Positions 17,286-30,226 of a DNA stretch of 64,000 bases are shown here, piece by piece. The position numbers and the translations under genes are program-made. The stretch is from the NCBI RefSeq assembly GCF_002282855.1, contig NZ_NRIR01000008.1, positions 1-64,000 on the forward strand, given 5' to 3'. Position 1 is the first letter of the stretch; each line of letters begins with the position of its first letter. The notes under the pieces are model-generated. The model made no database searches and was not told where the DNA came from. It was given only the letters and a program-made list of their open reading frames with translations. This DNA comes from Paraferrimonas sedimenticola (GTDB lineage: Bacteria > Pseudomonadota > Gammaproteobacteria > Enterobacterales > Shewanellaceae).

Positions 17286-18943
17286 GGGTTTGCCTCCATC
17301 ATTTGCGAGTTTGCAGCACCTGGCGGTACCAAAGGCCAGACTTGTTCAAATTCGGGAATACACACGTGCAAAATGAACGCGTGCTCTGAGTTCAGCAGCG
17401 CGTTTAAGCCCTGCTCTACTTGGTCGGCACGCTCGATGCGCATGCCGTCGATATCAAAGGCCGCCGCTAGCGCCACAAAGTCCGGGTTATCGGATAAATC
17501 GGTTTCGCTGTAACGGGCTTCAAAGAAGAGTTCTTGCCATTGGCGCACCATGCCGAGACGCTGGTTGTCCAACAGTAAAATTTTCACCGGTAATTTACGG
17601 CGCTTAATGGTGGTCAGCTCTTGCACGTTCATCATGAAAGAACCGTCGCCGGATACCGCCACCACTTGCGCTTGCGGGCGCGACAGCTGAGCACCAATTG
17701 CCGCTGGCAGACCAAAGCCCATGGTGCCCAAACCGCTGCTGGACAGGTGATCTTCGGGACGGCGGAACCACATGTGTTGTGCCACCCACATCTGATGCTG
17801 GCCCACATCGCAGCTCACGACAGAGTCACCACTCAAGCGATCCGCTAGACTTTTCAGCAAAGCTGGCGCGTAAATACTCTCACCATCCGTGCTGTAACCT
17901 TCTGGGTAGCTCACCGCGCCTTCGGCTTTTAATTGTTCACAGGTTTTCTGCCAATCGCTGATGGTCAGTTTTGAGCCAATGGCGGTTAACGCTTGAGACA
18001 AATCGCCAATCAGCGACACATCGGCGGCGCGACGCTTGTCGATTTCGGCCGGGTCGATGTCGATGTGTATTACCTTGGCATTCGGTGCGAATTCTTCGAG
18101 CTTACCCGTGACACGGTCGTCAAATCGGGCACCGGCGACCACTAACAAATCGCACCCCTGCACCGCCAAGTTAGCCGCTTTGCCGCCGTGCATGCCCAGC
18201 ATGCCTAAAAATCCTGGCATTGTCGGTTGCAGGCAGCCGATGCCTTTAAGCGTGGTCACCGAAGGGATGCCGGTTTGTTTGATAAAGGCTTTCACTGCGG
18301 CAGTAGCACCTGAACTCACCGCACCGCCGCCCAAATACAGAATCGGCTTGTCAGCATTGGCCAGCAGCTCACGTGCCTCACTCAGCTTTTGCTCTTCCAA
18401 ACTAGGGGCTTCGTCGGCCAATAACAGCGGTGCTTTGTAATCGATCATCGCCTGCTGCACGTCTTTGGGCACATCCACCAACACAGGGCCTGGACGACCA
18501 CTCGCCGCCAGCTCAAAGGCTTGATACAGAGTGTCCACCAACTCGTTGGGCTCGGTCACCAAAAAGCTGTGTTTAGTGCAAGATAGCGACATCCCCAACA
18601 CGTCCATTTCCTGAAAAGCATCGGTGCCAATGAACGGACTTGGTACTTGGCCGGTGATCGCCACCATGGGAATTGAGTCCATCATGGCATCCGCCAACGC
18701 AGTCACTAGGTTGGTGGCACCTGGGCCTGAGGTGGCCAAGCAGACTCCGGTGCGACCAGAAGCGCGGGCGTAACCCAGAGCGGCAAAGGCCGCGCCTTGT
18801 TCGTGACGACAAAGTAAATGATCCAGCGGATGCTCGTGCAGGGCATCGTACACCGGCATAATGGCTCCACCTGGGTAACCAAATACGGTGCTCACCCCGT
18901 GGGCGGCAATCACTCTGAGTATGGCTTCGGCACCTGTAATCAT
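17282..18943 (-). CDS. ilvG: Acetolactate synthase II large subunit (IlvG)
   Basis: Condenses pyruvate with pyruvate or 2-oxobutanoate, using thiamine diphosphate, to start Val/Leu and Ile synthesis. It is a 553-aa three-domain enzyme. The catalytic glutamate is in CRHEQGAAFAALGYAR (near 48) and the ThDP-Mg motif is GDGSFMMNVQEL (near 428) followed by LLLDN. The frame is intact, unlike in E. coli K-12 where ilvG is frameshifted. Transcription is controlled by the ilvL attenuator upstream. Confidence 0.96.
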   Translation of the reverse strand: MITGAEAILRVIAAHGVSTVFGYPGGAIMPVYDALHEHPLDHLLCRHEQGAAFAALGYARASGRTGVCLATSGPGATNLVTALADAMMDSIPMVAITGQVPSPFIGTDAFQEMDVLGMSLSCTKHSFLVTEPNELVDTLYQAFELAASGRPGPVLVDVPKDVQQAMIDYKAPLLLADEAPSLEEQKLSEARELLANADKPILYLGGGAVSSGATAAVKAFIKQTGIPSVTTLKGIGCLQPTMPGFLGMLGMHGGKAANLAVQGCDLLVVAGARFDDRVTGKLEEFAPNAKVIHIDIDPAEIDKRRAADVSLIGDLSQALTAIGSKLTISDWQKTCEQLKAEGAVSYPEGYSTDGESIYAPALLKSLADRLSGDSVVSCDVGQHQMWVAQHMWFRRPEDHLSSSGLGTMGFGLPAAIGAQLSRPQAQVVAVSGDGSFMMNVQELTTIKRRKLPVKILLLDNQRLGMVRQWQELFFEARYSETDLSDNPDFVALAAAFDIDGMRIERADQVEQGLNALLNSEHAFILHVCIPEFEQVWPLVPPGAANSQMMEANP

Positions 18944-18970
18944 TCGACTCTCTCACGTCTCGATGAACAT

Positions 18971-19002
18971 AAAAAAACCCCCGCTTGGGTTGCAAGCGGG
19001 GG
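18971..19002 (-). terminator. ilv operon attenuator
   Basis: On the minus strand CCCCCGCTTG / CAAGCGGGGG closes a 5-nt loop and is followed by seven Ts (18971-18977). It lies between the leader peptide gene and ilvG. When leucine, valine and isoleucine tRNAs are charged, this hairpin should stop transcription; stalling in ilvL should allow readthrough. Confidence 0.92.
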
Positions 19003-19026
19003 TTTGATGTTTGGGTTATTTAAGCG

Positions 19027-19119
19027 CTACATTTGGCTAAACCCTATCCCCCGCTCGGTGATAATAATCACCACGGTAATCACTAGTAGGACTAGTTGAG
19101 ATAGGTTTAAAGCTGGCAT
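19027..19119 (-). CDS. ilvL: ilv operon leader peptide (IlvL)
   Basis: A 30-codon ORF whose middle reads LVLLVITVVIIIT: thirteen residues, eleven of them Leu, Val or Ile. This control-codon run is the signature of multivalent attenuation. The ORF ends about 25 nt before the attenuator hairpin. It was found by reading the minus strand upstream of ilvG and is too short for ordinary gene callers. Confidence 0.93.
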   Translation of the reverse strand: MPALNLSQLVLLVITVVIIITERGIGFSQM

Positions 19120-19188
19120 TTAGTTACCTGTGAAAGCTTGTCGCTTCGCTTAAATTATTCAGTTGATTCTTAAGTTGTAACAAAGCCA

Positions 19189-19232
19189 CCTAATTTGCAC
19201 AAGCGCGAATTTTGCATCTTGAGCAAATTAGG
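19189..19232. repeat. Inverted repeat between ilvC and ilvL
   Basis: CCTAATTTGC (19189-19198) and GCAAATTAGG (19223-19232) are perfect 10-bp inverted arms with a 24-nt spacer; flanking AAAGCC/GGCTTT extends the match with a small bulge. The repeat lies between the ilvC stop and ilvL start, so it may terminate ilvC transcription or act as an operator for the ilv promoter. Confidence 0.55.
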
Positions 19233-19243
19233 CTTTAATCGCC

Positions 19244-20722
19244 TTAATCTAGCGCAATTTGCTTCATTGCAGTCATATATCCACGCAATTCTTCGCCAAT
19301 CACTTCCACTGGGTGGTTGCGAATGGCCGAGTTAACCGCGATCAATTGCTGGTTATCGACACTGTTGGTGCCCAAATCCAAGCCTTTGCCTACGATTTCG
19401 GCAGGCAATGACATCACGTAGTCGCGCAACAGTGGCAGTGCAGCGTGGCTGAATAAGTAACAACCGTACTCTGCGGTATCACTAATAACCACGTTCATTT
19501 CATACAATCGCTTGCGTGCAATGGTGTTGGCGATCAGTGGGGTTTCGTGCAACGACTCGTAGTAAGCCGATTCTTCGATGATGCCCGCAGCCACCATAGT
19601 GTCAAACGCCAACTCAACGCCGGCTTTACAGATAGCCACCAAAAAGATGTTCTTATCGAAGTAGTCCTGCTCGTCGATTTCACCATCGTAGACTGGTGCT
19701 TGCTCGAAGCTGGTGTCGTTGGTTTGAGCGCGCCAGGTCAACAGGTTAATGTCGTCATTGGCCCAGTCTTCCATCATGGTGCGAGAGAACTCACCGCTGA
19801 TGATGTCGTCCATGTGCTTTTCAAATAACGGACGCATACCTTTACTTAGCTCATCGGCCAACACATAGGCTTGAATTTTGGCTGGATTGGATAGGCGGTC
19901 CATCATGTTTGTGATACCACCGTGTTTCAGCGCTTCGGTGATGGTCTCCCAACCCTGCTGAATCAACTTAGCGGCATAGGCTGAGTCCATGCCTTCGGCC
20001 AGCATTTTCTCGTGAGCCAAAATCGCACCGGTTTGCAGCACGCCACACAAAATGGTTTGCTCGCCCATCAAGTCAGACTTCACCTCAGCGATGAACGACG
20101 AGTGCAACACACCAGCGCGATCGCCACCGGTGGCAGACGCGTAGGCTTTAGCGGTGGCCAAGCCAATCTCTTGTGGGTCGTTTTCTGGGTGAACCGCGAT
20201 CAAGGTTGGTACGCCAAAGCCGCGCTTGTACTCTTCGCGAACCTCGGTGCCAGGACACTTAGGCGCTACCATGATGACGGTAATGTCGTCGCGAACCTGC
20301 ATGCCTTCTTCAACGATGTTAAAGCCGTGGGAGTAGCTAAGTACCGCGCCTTGCTTCATCAAAGGCATTACGCTTTTAACCGCGTTGGTGTGCTGCTTAT
20401 CAGGAGTCAGGTTCAATACCATGTCCGCTTGTGGAATAAGCTCTTCAATGGTGCCAACCGCAAAACCATTGCTGGTCGCTTTTTGGTAAGAAGCGCGTTG
20501 CTCGGCAATGGCTTCGGCGCGCAGGGCGAACGAAATGTTCAAACCACTGTCACGCATGTTCAGACCTTGGTTGAGGCCTTGAGCGCCACAGCCAAGGATC
20601 ACAATGTTCCAGTCCTTAATGAAGTTACAGCCATCAGCGAACTCGCTGGCATCCATGAAACGACATTGACCTAATTGGGCCAACTGCTCGCGTAAACTCA
20701 AAGTATTAAAATAGTTCGCCAT
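19244..20722 (-). CDS. ilvC: Ketol-acid reductoisomerase, class II (IlvC)
   Basis: Isomerises and reduces acetolactate or acetohydroxybutyrate with NADPH and Mg2+. The 492-aa length marks the long class II form with a duplicated knotted C-terminal domain, as in E. coli. The Rossmann motif is [12 protein letters not shown] (near 45), with the NADP-phosphate contact region [14 protein letters not shown] following. Metal ligands are expected in the [14 protein letters not shown] segment. It is divergent from its regulator ilvY, the usual arrangement. Confidence 0.96.
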   Translation of the reverse strand: MANYFNTLSLREQLAQLGQCRFMDASEFADGCNFIKDWNIVILGCGAQGLNQGLNMRDSGLNISFALRAEAIAEQRASYQKATSNGFAVGTIEELIPQADMVLNLTPDKQHTNAVKSVMPLMKQGAVLSYSHGFNIVEEGMQVRDDITVIMVAPKCPGTEVREEYKRGFGVPTLIAVHPENDPQEIGLATAKAYASATGGDRAGVLHSSFIAEVKSDLMGEQTILCGVLQTGAILAHEKMLAEGMDSAYAAKLIQQGWETITEALKHGGITNMMDRLSNPAKIQAYVLADELSKGMRPLFEKHMDDIISGEFSRTMMEDWANDDINLLTWRAQTNDTSFEQAPVYDGEIDEQDYFDKNIFLVAICKAGVELAFDTMVAAGIIEESAYYESLHETPLIANTIARKRLYEMNVVISDTAEYGCYLFSHAALPLLRDYVMSLPAEIVGKGLDLGTNSVDNQQLIAVNSAIRNHPVEVIGEELRGYMTAMKQIALD

Positions 20723-20796
20723 AACTGCTCCAACTGCTTTTAACGGACGGAAAGTGTGATTGTTTGAATAGACTATAACCTAGCAAAATTCTTGCT

Positions 20797-20845
20797 TGAA
20801 ATGATATATTCGAAACTACTGATTGCACAAAGTGAAATAATATAC
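20797..20845. promoter_or_regulatory. Direct repeats in the ilvY-ilvC intergenic region (IlvY operator candidates)
   Basis: TGAAATGATATAT (20797-20809) recurs as TGAAATAATATAC (20833-20845), 36 bp apart, in the 128-bp divergent region. In E. coli IlvY binds tandem operators here and activates ilvC when acetolactate or acetohydroxybutyrate is bound. Assignment of these repeats to IlvY is inferred from position. Confidence 0.45.
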
Positions 20846-20850
20846 GGATC

Positions 20851-21726
20851 ATGGACATACGATCGCTGCGCCTGTTCTTACACTTAAGCCAAACCCTGCA
20901 TTTCGCCAAGACTGCGCAACAGATGCACGTAAGCCCTTCGACGCTTAGCCGCTGCATTCAGCGCTTAGAGGAGCAAGTCGGCCAACCGATACTCAAACGC
21001 GACAATCGCACCGTCACTTTGACCCACGCCGGCATCGAGTTTTTGAAGTTCGCCCGTCAAACCTTGGACAACTGGCAGTCGCTAAAACAGCAAATTGCCG
21101 ACTCTAGCGGCTTTGTTACCGGTGAGCTTAAGCTGTTTTGCTCGGTGACCGCGGTTTATAGCCACCTGCCCGGCATCCTTGAGCGCTTTCGCCAAGACTA
21201 TCCCAAGATTGAAATTCAGCTGACCACTGGCGACCCGTCACTAGCAGTGGATTTGATTCAGCGCAACCAGGTGGACGTGGCAATCACCGCTCACCCAGAT
21301 GTACTGCCCGAAGCCGTGTATTTCAGTGAGCTCGACGAGATTCCATTACTGGTAATTGGTCCAGCGCTGGCCGGTTCGGTGAATAGCCTGATTAGCCAAA
21401 GTCAGATCCCTTGGGCCGAGCTGCCGTTTATTTTGCCGGATCACGGACCCGCTCGACGTCGCGCCGACGCCTGGTTTAAAACCATGGAGTTTGAACCGAA
21501 AATCTACGCTAAAGTCAGCGGGCACGAAGCGCTTGTGAGTATGGTGGCCCTGGGTTGTGGAGTGGGGATTGCACCGTCTGTGGTGGTGGACAACTCGCCG
21601 GTGAAAGACAGGATTACCACTTTGCCATCCAGTGCCAATATAGAGCCCTTTACTATTGGCGTGGTGGCGCAAAAGCGGCGAGTGCAAGACCCGATATTGG
21701 CGGCCTTTTTGTCTATCGTGAATTAG
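20851..21726 (+). CDS. ilvY: LysR-type activator of ilvC (IlvY)
   Basis: A 291-aa LysR-family regulator. The winged helix-turn-helix spans about residues 1-60 (LRLFLHLSQTLHFAKTAQQMHVSPSTLSRCIQRLEEQ) in two halves around S28-S30; the effector-binding domain spans about 90-290. IlvY activates ilvC in response to its substrates and represses itself. Gene pair orientation and sequence both fit. It is convergent with a small membrane-protein gene 6 bp away. Confidence 0.92.
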   Translation: MDIRSLRLFLHLSQTLHFAKTAQQMHVSPSTLSRCIQRLEEQVGQPILKRDNRTVTLTHAGIEFLKFARQTLDNWQSLKQQIADSSGFVTGELKLFCSVTAVYSHLPGILERFRQDYPKIEIQLTTGDPSLAVDLIQRNQVDVAITAHPDVLPEAVYFSELDEIPLLVIGPALAGSVNSLISQSQIPWAELPFILPDHGPARRRADAWFKTMEFEPKIYAKVSGHEALVSMVALGCGVGIAPSVVVDNSPVKDRITTLPSSANIEPFTIGVVAQKRRVQDPILAAFLSIVN

Positions 21727-21731
21727 GTTTA

Positions 21732-22052
21732 CTAGCGGCTAAGTCGTTGGGCCAACCAAGCCAATTGTTGCGACTTGCTGCAGCTCTGAAAAAAGCTGCG
21801 CTGCACTTGGCTTAGCTCTAGCCACCAGTATTTGACGGCTTCCCATTGGACCAACACCCACACGAAAGCGGCGATCACCGTGCACAGCTGGTAAAAGTTG
21901 GCATCGAGCCAAAACTGTGGAGTTGGCCAATAAGCAATGACTGGAATAAGCGCAAAAATCCACAGCGTATTGCCGTACTTGCGACTCCAAAGTCGATGCA
22001 TCAAGGTCGGGCTTTTTACACACAGACTCAGGTAAGCCAACAGCTGAGACAT
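21732..22052 (-). CDS. Small hypothetical membrane protein
   Basis: A 106-aa protein with two probable transmembrane segments (about 28-45 and 55-75, the latter rich in Trp and Val) and charged ends. It is not recognised. The frame is preferred to the overlapping one (21739-22065) because hydrophobic segments are well formed and charges flank them. It converges with ilvY. Confidence 0.55.
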   Translation of the reverse strand: MSQLLAYLSLCVKSPTLMHRLWSRKYGNTLWIFALIPVIAYWPTPQFWLDANFYQLCTVIAAFVWVLVQWEAVKYWWLELSQVQRSFFQSCSKSQQLAWLAQRLSR

Positions 22053-22159
22053 AGCTAATTACCATCTAGCCAAGGTTAACGAATGGTAACAATAGTGCCG
22101 CAAATACAACTTCATATCAACGGTCATTTAATTCCGCTAACAATACAGTTGGTTATGGG

Positions 22160-24370
22160 TTACTGACCCGCACGGCTTCGGTGTGGCTTGGTTGGTTTAC
22201 GCCCGCCCTTAGCCGCAGGTTTTCCCTTAGGCTTGAATGGCTTACCCGCATGAACCCCGGTGTGCTTGGTAGCAGCAGGGCGGCTCTTGCCATTGGACGG
22301 CTTGCGACCGGAATGGGTTTTACGGTCTTGGCGTCCCGCTGGCGGCACCAAATGCTGTGGGCCGTTACCAATCAAATCGGCGCGTCCCATATTTTGCAGC
22401 GCTTCGCGGATCAACGGCCAGCCTTCTGGGTCGTGATAACGCAACAAGGCCTTGTGCAGGCGACGTTGGCGGCCTTTTTTAGCCACAGGCACATCATCGG
22501 CACCGTGCTTGACCTTAGTCAGCGGGTTTAGCTCGGCGTGATACATGGTGGTGGCGTTGGCCATAGGAGATGGGTAGAAGTTCTGTACTTGGTCCAGCTT
22601 GAACTTCTCTTGCTTGAGCCACAGCGCCAAATTAACCATGTCCATGTCTTCGGTGCCCGGGTGGGCCGAAATGAAGTAAGGGATCAGGTACTGTTTTTTG
22701 CCAGCGGCTTTCGAGTACTTATCAAATAGCTCTTTGAACCTGTGATAGGTGCCCATGCCAGGCTTCATCATCATGTTCAAAGGACCGTCTTCGGTGTGCT
22801 CGGGAGCAATTTTCAAATAACCACCGACATGGTGCTCCACCAGCTCTTTAACGTACTCAGGATCTTCGATTGCCAAGTCGTAACGCACCCCAGAGGCAAT
22901 CAGGATTTTCTTAATGCCTGGCACTTCACGGGCGCTGCGATACAAATCAATGGTGTGTTTGTGGTCGGTTTTCAAGTGACCACAAATGCTTGGGAACACG
23001 CAAGAGTAGCGGCGACAAGTGGACTCGGCTTTTTCCGAATCACAACCCAGGCGATACATGTTGGCGGTTGGCCCACCAAGATCCGAGATAACTCCGGTAA
23101 ACCCTGGTACTTTGTCGCGAATTTGCTCAATCTCGCGAAGAATCGAATCTTTAGAGCGGTTTTGAATGATGCGCCCTTCGTGCTCGGTGATCGAGCAGAA
23201 AGAACAACCGCCAAAACAGCCTCGCATGATGTTCACTGAGGTTTTAATCATGTCGTAGGCAGGAATTTTTGCCTTACCATAGGCCGGGTGGGCAACGCGT
23301 GCGTAAGGCAGGTCAAACACCCAGTCCATCTCTTCGGTGGACAATGGGATTGCCGGCGGGTTAACCCACACACCGCGATCGCCGTGGGGTTGGAATAGTG
23401 CACGTGCGCAACCCGGATTGGTCTCTTGGTGCATCACGCGTGAAGCATGGGCGTACAGGTACTTATCGTCTTTTACTCGCTCAAACGCTGGCAGCAAAAT
23501 GTACTGCTTTTCCCAAGGCTTGGGCTTGGGTGGCTGTACGGTAATCGCTTTGGCCGAGTCGTTGTCGAACACTTTAACTTCGGACGGACCCGAGAGGTTC
23601 TGACAACCCACATCATCCGCCCCGTAGGGATTGGGAATCGGGTCGATGCGCTTGAGTTGGTCAAGCTTACGCGAGTCCATGCCACCCCAGTTGGCCAGCG
23701 GCTGCTTTTGAATCACAGCGGTACCGCGAACATCGGTAATATCCGCAATCGCCTCGCCTTGAGCCAAACGATAAGCCACATCCACCAGCGGACGCTCGCC
23801 GTTGCCATAAATCAGTAAGTCGCCTTTGGCGTCAAAAATCACCGAACGGCGCACCTTGTCTTGCCAGTAATCGTAGTGAGCGATACGGCGCAAACTGGCC
23901 TCAATTCCACCTAAGATCACTGGCACTTCTTTATAGGCTTCTTTACAGCGCTGGGTGTATACGGTCACAGCGCGGTCTGGACGCTTCCCGCCTTCGTTGT
24001 TGGGCGTGTAAGCATCGTCGTGACGTATTTTTCGATCAGCCGTGTAGCGGTTGATCATCGAGTCCATGTTGCCGGCGGTCACGCCGAAAAACAGCTTAGG
24101 ACGGCCAAGGCGCATAAAGTCGTCTTTGCTGTGCCAGTCCGGTTGCGCGATGATCCCCACGCGATAGCCCTGAGCTTCGAGCATACGGCCAATCACCGCC
24201 ATGCCAAAGCTTGGGTGATCCACGTAGGCATCACCGGTCACCAAAATAATGTCGCAAGCATCCCAGCCCAACTGACCCATTTCCTTCTTGGACATGGGCA
24301 AAAATGGCGCGGCGTCAAAACACTCGGCCCAGTATTTGGGGTATTCAAAAACCGACAAAGGCGCTTGCAT
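22160..24370 (-). CDS. ygiQ: YgiQ-family radical SAM protein
   Basis: A 736-aa protein of the UPF0313/YgiQ family. The N-terminal half is a B12-binding-like fold; the radical SAM cluster motif CFGGCSFC (CxxxCxxC) lies at about residues 383-390, embedded in [19 protein letters not shown]. The C-terminal 80 residues are Lys/Pro/Arg-rich and probably disordered. Length matches E. coli YgiQ (739 aa). The reaction is unknown. Confidence 0.93.
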   Translation of the reverse strand: MQAPLSVFEYPKYWAECFDAAPFLPMSKKEMGQLGWDACDIILVTGDAYVDHPSFGMAVIGRMLEAQGYRVGIIAQPDWHSKDDFMRLGRPKLFFGVTAGNMDSMINRYTADRKIRHDDAYTPNNEGGKRPDRAVTVYTQRCKEAYKEVPVILGGIEASLRRIAHYDYWQDKVRRSVIFDAKGDLLIYGNGERPLVDVAYRLAQGEAIADITDVRGTAVIQKQPLANWGGMDSRKLDQLKRIDPIPNPYGADDVGCQNLSGPSEVKVFDNDSAKAITVQPPKPKPWEKQYILLPAFERVKDDKYLYAHASRVMHQETNPGCARALFQPHGDRGVWVNPPAIPLSTEEMDWVFDLPYARVAHPAYGKAKIPAYDMIKTSVNIMRGCFGGCSFCSITEHEGRIIQNRSKDSILREIEQIRDKVPGFTGVISDLGGPTANMYRLGCDSEKAESTCRRYSCVFPSICGHLKTDHKHTIDLYRSAREVPGIKKILIASGVRYDLAIEDPEYVKELVEHHVGGYLKIAPEHTEDGPLNMMMKPGMGTYHRFKELFDKYSKAAGKKQYLIPYFISAHPGTEDMDMVNLALWLKQEKFKLDQVQNFYPSPMANATTMYHAELNPLTKVKHGADDVPVAKKGRQRRLHKALLRYHDPEGWPLIREALQNMGRADLIGNGPQHLVPPAGRQDRKTHSGRKPSNGKSRPAATKHTGVHAGKPFKPKGKPAAKGGRKPTKPHRSRAGQ

Positions 24371-24453
24371 AGGGACTCTCTAAGGCTAGTAAGGCCGCGG
24401 ATTGTAGCAGCCTTACCGGTAAAGTACGAGGGTGTTGGATAAATTTTAGACAG

Positions 24454-24954
24454 CTACTGAGCTAGCTTCAAACCGAGAATAGTAAGACTGACTTTGCCCT
24501 GCGGCATGGCGGCCAGCTCAGGCAGTTGTCCCCAAGCTGAAAAACCAAAGCGCTCAAACAAATTAATGCTTGGCGTATTGTGGGAGAAAATGAAGGCCAG
24601 CAGGGTTTCAAGCCCTAAGCTTGGCGCTTTTGAAATGGCGTGTTTGAGCAGGGTTTTAGCCACGCCTTTGCCTTGAGCGCTATCCGCCACATAAATCGCT
24701 ACTTCGGCGGTGATTTGATAGGCGGGACGTCCGTAGAAATCTCGAAGACTACACCAGCCCAGTATTTGCCGCTTCTCTTCAAGTACCCACAGCGGGCGCT
24801 TGTCGTGATGAGCCTCAAACCAAGCCTGACGGCTAGCCACGGATACCGCTTGAGTATCGGCAGTGGCCAATCCGGCGGGAATGCTTTGATTATAGATATC
24901 GACTATCGCTGCCAAATCGGTCTGGGTAGCGTGGCGAATTTGACCCCTGGTCAT
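24454..24954 (-). CDS. GNAT-family N-acetyltransferase (phosphinothricin-type)
   Basis: A 166-aa single GNAT domain. The acetyl-CoA loop reads VADSAQGKGVAKTLL (near residues 88-102); IRHATQTDLAAIVDIYN at the N terminus and the DFYGRPAYQITAEVAIYV strand are typical of the PAT/Bar and MnaT subgroup that acetylates amino groups of amino-acid analogues. It starts 3 bp after the MAPEG stop, so the two form a pair. Substrate is undetermined. Confidence 0.85.
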   Translation of the reverse strand: MTRGQIRHATQTDLAAIVDIYNQSIPAGLATADTQAVSVASRQAWFEAHHDKRPLWVLEEKRQILGWCSLRDFYGRPAYQITAEVAIYVADSAQGKGVAKTLLKHAISKAPSLGLETLLAFIFSHNTPSINLFERFGFSAWGQLPELAAMPQGKVSLTILGLKLAQ

Positions 24955-24957
24955 GAT

Positions 24958-25365
24958 TTATCCTGCGAACGCGCTCGCGACGAAATTAACTATGTTCAGA
25001 CCTGCTAGAACCACCAGAATAATCCAAGTGAGCAGAGTGCCCCAAAAACGGCCGAAGTGAACCGCACCGCGGCCTTGCACTAAGCCAATGGGGTGAAGCA
25101 CACGAGCGATAATCCAAGCACTACCAATGGCGTGTAACCAAAGCGGAGACGTGCCTTGCGCCTCGGCGCTGACTAACATAAGCAACACAAATGGGGCGTA
25201 TTCAATCAGGTTGGCGTGGCTGCGAATGTGCAGACGCATCTCCTTATTGTCACCATCGCCAACGCCGATTCTAAATTTGCGACGTCTTGCCACCACCTGA
25301 TAACCCAGTGCCAAGGCGATAAGTGCAGTTAGAGCGATATACAACCCGCTGATGGCCAATTCCAT
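24958..25365 (-). CDS. MAPEG-family membrane protein
   Basis: A 135-aa protein with four hydrophobic segments (about 5-22, 55-72, 78-95 and 108-128). The motif RRRKFRIGVGDGDNKEM followed by RSHANLIEYAPFVLLML is the MAPEG signature, shared with microsomal glutathione transferase-like proteins. It may act in glutathione or lipid metabolism of the inner membrane. It lies upstream of the GNAT gene in the same transcript and downstream of leuD. Confidence 0.88.
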   Translation of the reverse strand: MELAISGLYIALTALIALALGYQVVARRRKFRIGVGDGDNKEMRLHIRSHANLIEYAPFVLLMLVSAEAQGTSPLWLHAIGSAWIIARVLHPIGLVQGRGAVHFGRFWGTLLTWIILVVLAGLNIVNFVASAFAG

Positions 25366-25397
25366 TTGTGTGCTCCTGTTATTTTTCTAGTTCGAGC

Positions 25398-26018
25398 TTA
25401 GCTCGGGTTTGGCGCCCCCTGCCATGCCGGTAGGCTTTGCGCGTGGGCGTCGATAGCGGCTTGATGCTCTAGGGTTAATCCAATCGCATCCAGACCTTTT
25501 AGTAGATTATGCCTAGCAGCTTCGGCCAAGGTAAAGTCGAACTTTTTACCATCGGCACCAATCACTTGGCAGTTTTCTAGGTCAACTTCGATTTGCTGGG
25601 GCTGACTAGTGTCCATCCCCGCCAGCAGTTGCTGGATTTCTTCTTCGCTCAAACGCACCGGCAGCATGCCAATGTTTATTGAGTTGGAGTAGAAGATATC
25701 GGCAAAGCTTGGAGCAATAACCGCGCGAAAACCATAGTCGGCCAGCGCCCATGGGGCGTGCTCACGCGAAGAACCACAGCCAAAGTTGTCACCGGCAATC
25801 AAAATGGTCGCGCCCTGGTGCTTGGGCAAATTCAGCTCAAACTCAGGGTTGGGCTGGTCACCCGCTTCGTCTAGGTAGCGCCAATCGTGGAACAAGTGCT
25901 GGCCAAAGCCTTCGCGAGTTACTTTCGACAAGAACTGCTTAGGAATGATCTGGTCGGTGTCGATGTTGTTGTGCAACAACGTGGCGATCGTGCCTTTATG
26001 CTTGGTGAATGCTTGCAT
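25398..26018 (-). CDS. leuD: 3-isopropylmalate dehydratase small subunit (LeuD)
   Basis: A 206-aa swivelling domain that pairs with LeuC to isomerise 2- to 3-isopropylmalate. Motifs [13 protein letters not shown] (near 18) and [17 protein letters not shown] (near 75) are diagnostic. It begins 3 bp after the leuC stop, ensuring coupled synthesis of the heterodimer. Confidence 0.96.
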   Translation of the reverse strand: MQAFTKHKGTIATLLHNNIDTDQIIPKQFLSKVTREGFGQHLFHDWRYLDEAGDQPNPEFELNLPKHQGATILIAGDNFGCGSSREHAPWALADYGFRAVIAPSFADIFYSNSINIGMLPVRLSEEEIQQLLAGMDTSQPQQIEVDLENCQVIGADGKKFDFTLAEAARHNLLKGLDAIGLTLEHQAAIDAHAQSLPAWQGAPNPS

Positions 26019-26021
26019 GGG

Positions 26022-27425
26022 TTACTCCTTATGATCGCGAATATCGACAAAATGGCCAGCCACTGCCGCAGCAGCTGCCATCGCGGGGCTGACTAAGTGA
26101 GTGCGGCTACCTCGGCCCTGACGGCCTTCGAAGTTACGGTTACTGGTAGAAGCACAACGGTCGCCAGGTTCCAGCACATCGTCGTTCATCGCCAAACACA
26201 TAGAACAGCCCGGAAGACGCCATTCAAAGCCGGCATCGATGAAGATCTTATCCAAACCTTCATCTTCGGCCTGAGCTTTAACTACCCCAGAGCCAGGTAC
26301 CACCAAGGCCACCACACCCTCAGCGACGCGCTTGCCTTTGGCTTGCTTGGCGGCGTCGCGCAAATCTTCAATTCGTGAATTGGTACAAGAGCCAATGAAC
26401 ACCTTGTTGATAGCAATCGAGTCCATGTTCTGACCCGCTTCTAAGTCCATGTACTCCAGCGCTTTTTGCATACCGTGACGCACCGACTCGTCAATGGTGT
26501 CGCGCGGATTAGGCACCTGCTGGTCGATAGCCACTACTTGACCTGGGTTAGTCCCCCAAGTCACTTGTGGCGCTATGTCTTTGGCTTCTAGCACCACTTC
26601 GCGGTCAAACTTCGCACCTTCATCGGTTTGCAGCTGTTTCCAATCGGCAACCGCTCGCTCCCAATCGGCACCTTTAGGTGCGTATTTGCGGCCTTTGATG
26701 TATTCAAATGTGGTTTCATCAGGGGCGATCATGCCCGCTTTGGCGCCCATTTCGATGGCCATGTTGCACACAGTCATGCGCCCTTCCATGGTTAGGCCTT
26801 TGATCGCCTCACCGCAGAACTCGACGACATAACCGGTGCCACCAGCAGAGCCGACTTTGCCGATAACCGCTAACACCACGTCCTTAGCTGTGATGCCAGG
26901 GGCCAGTTGGCCGCGAACTTCGACTTTCATGGTTTTGGCTTTTTGCTGGCGCAGAGTCTGAGTGGCCAACACGTGCTCGACTTCAGAGGTGCCGATACCA
27001 AAGGCCAGTGCGCCAAAAGCGCCGTGAGTCGCGGTGTGCGAGTCGCCACAAACAATCACGCAACCGGGCAAAGTAATGCCCAGTTCAGGACCCATCACGT
27101 GCACAATGCCTTGGTTTTTATGGTGAATGTCATACAGAACAATGCCGAACTCTTCACAGTTCTTAGCGAGAGTTTCTACCTGCACTCGCGCCATTGGGCT
27201 TAGCGCTTCCAGTGAGGCGCTTTTGGTGGAAGTGTTGTGGTCCATGGTGGCAAAGGTTATGCCGGTTTGCGCCACTTTGCGACCCGCCACGCGCAAGCCA
27301 TCAAAGGCCTGTGGCGAGGTCACTTCGTGCACCAAGTGACGGTCTACGTAGATCAAAGGAGCCTCGTCCGCCTTGGTGGCGATTTGGTGGGCGTCCCAGA
27401 CTTTCTCATACAAGGTCTTAGCCAT
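26022..27425 (-). CDS. leuC: 3-isopropylmalate dehydratase large subunit (LeuC)
   Basis: A 467-aa aconitase-family subunit. The [4Fe-4S] cysteines lie in [11 protein letters not shown] and [10 protein letters not shown] near the C-terminal third; the N terminus carries [20 protein letters not shown] 27425 is chosen over the GTG three codons upstream because the protein then begins [11 protein letters not shown] as in other LeuC proteins. It is third in leuABCD. Confidence 0.96.
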   Translation of the reverse strand: MAKTLYEKVWDAHQIATKADEAPLIYVDRHLVHEVTSPQAFDGLRVAGRKVAQTGITFATMDHNTSTKSASLEALSPMARVQVETLAKNCEEFGIVLYDIHHKNQGIVHVMGPELGITLPGCVIVCGDSHTATHGAFGALAFGIGTSEVEHVLATQTLRQQKAKTMKVEVRGQLAPGITAKDVVLAVIGKVGSAGGTGYVVEFCGEAIKGLTMEGRMTVCNMAIEMGAKAGMIAPDETTFEYIKGRKYAPKGADWERAVADWKQLQTDEGAKFDREVVLEAKDIAPQVTWGTNPGQVVAIDQQVPNPRDTIDESVRHGMQKALEYMDLEAGQNMDSIAINKVFIGSCTNSRIEDLRDAAKQAKGKRVAEGVVALVVPGSGVVKAQAEDEGLDKIFIDAGFEWRLPGCSMCLAMNDDVLEPGDRCASTSNRNFEGRQGRGSRTHLVSPAMAAAAAVAGHFVDIRDHKE

Positions 27426-27465
27426 ACTACTCACTCGCTTTAACTCGATTCGTTAATGTACTGTG

Positions 27466-30116
<2,651 letters not shown>

Positions 30117-30162
30117 TAGCGTGACTCCTGCAAAACTCGTGTATTGCGATTCAAATAAGTAT

Positions 30163-30190
30163 AAAAAAACCCGCACTTTTCGGTGCGGGT
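30163..30190 (-). terminator. leu operon attenuator
   Basis: On the minus strand ACCCGCAC / GTGCGGGT with a 6-nt loop is followed by a run of seven Ts. It lies between the leucine leader peptide and leuA and is the expected transcription attenuator. Confidence 0.92.
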
Positions 30191-30226
30191 TTTCTGGATT
30201 CTTTTGGCTTATCTAGCAACCAAAGC

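Noticed and set aside
20012-20674. 220-codon plus-strand frame opposite ilvC
   Set aside because: Antisense shadow of a highly conserved enzyme gene.
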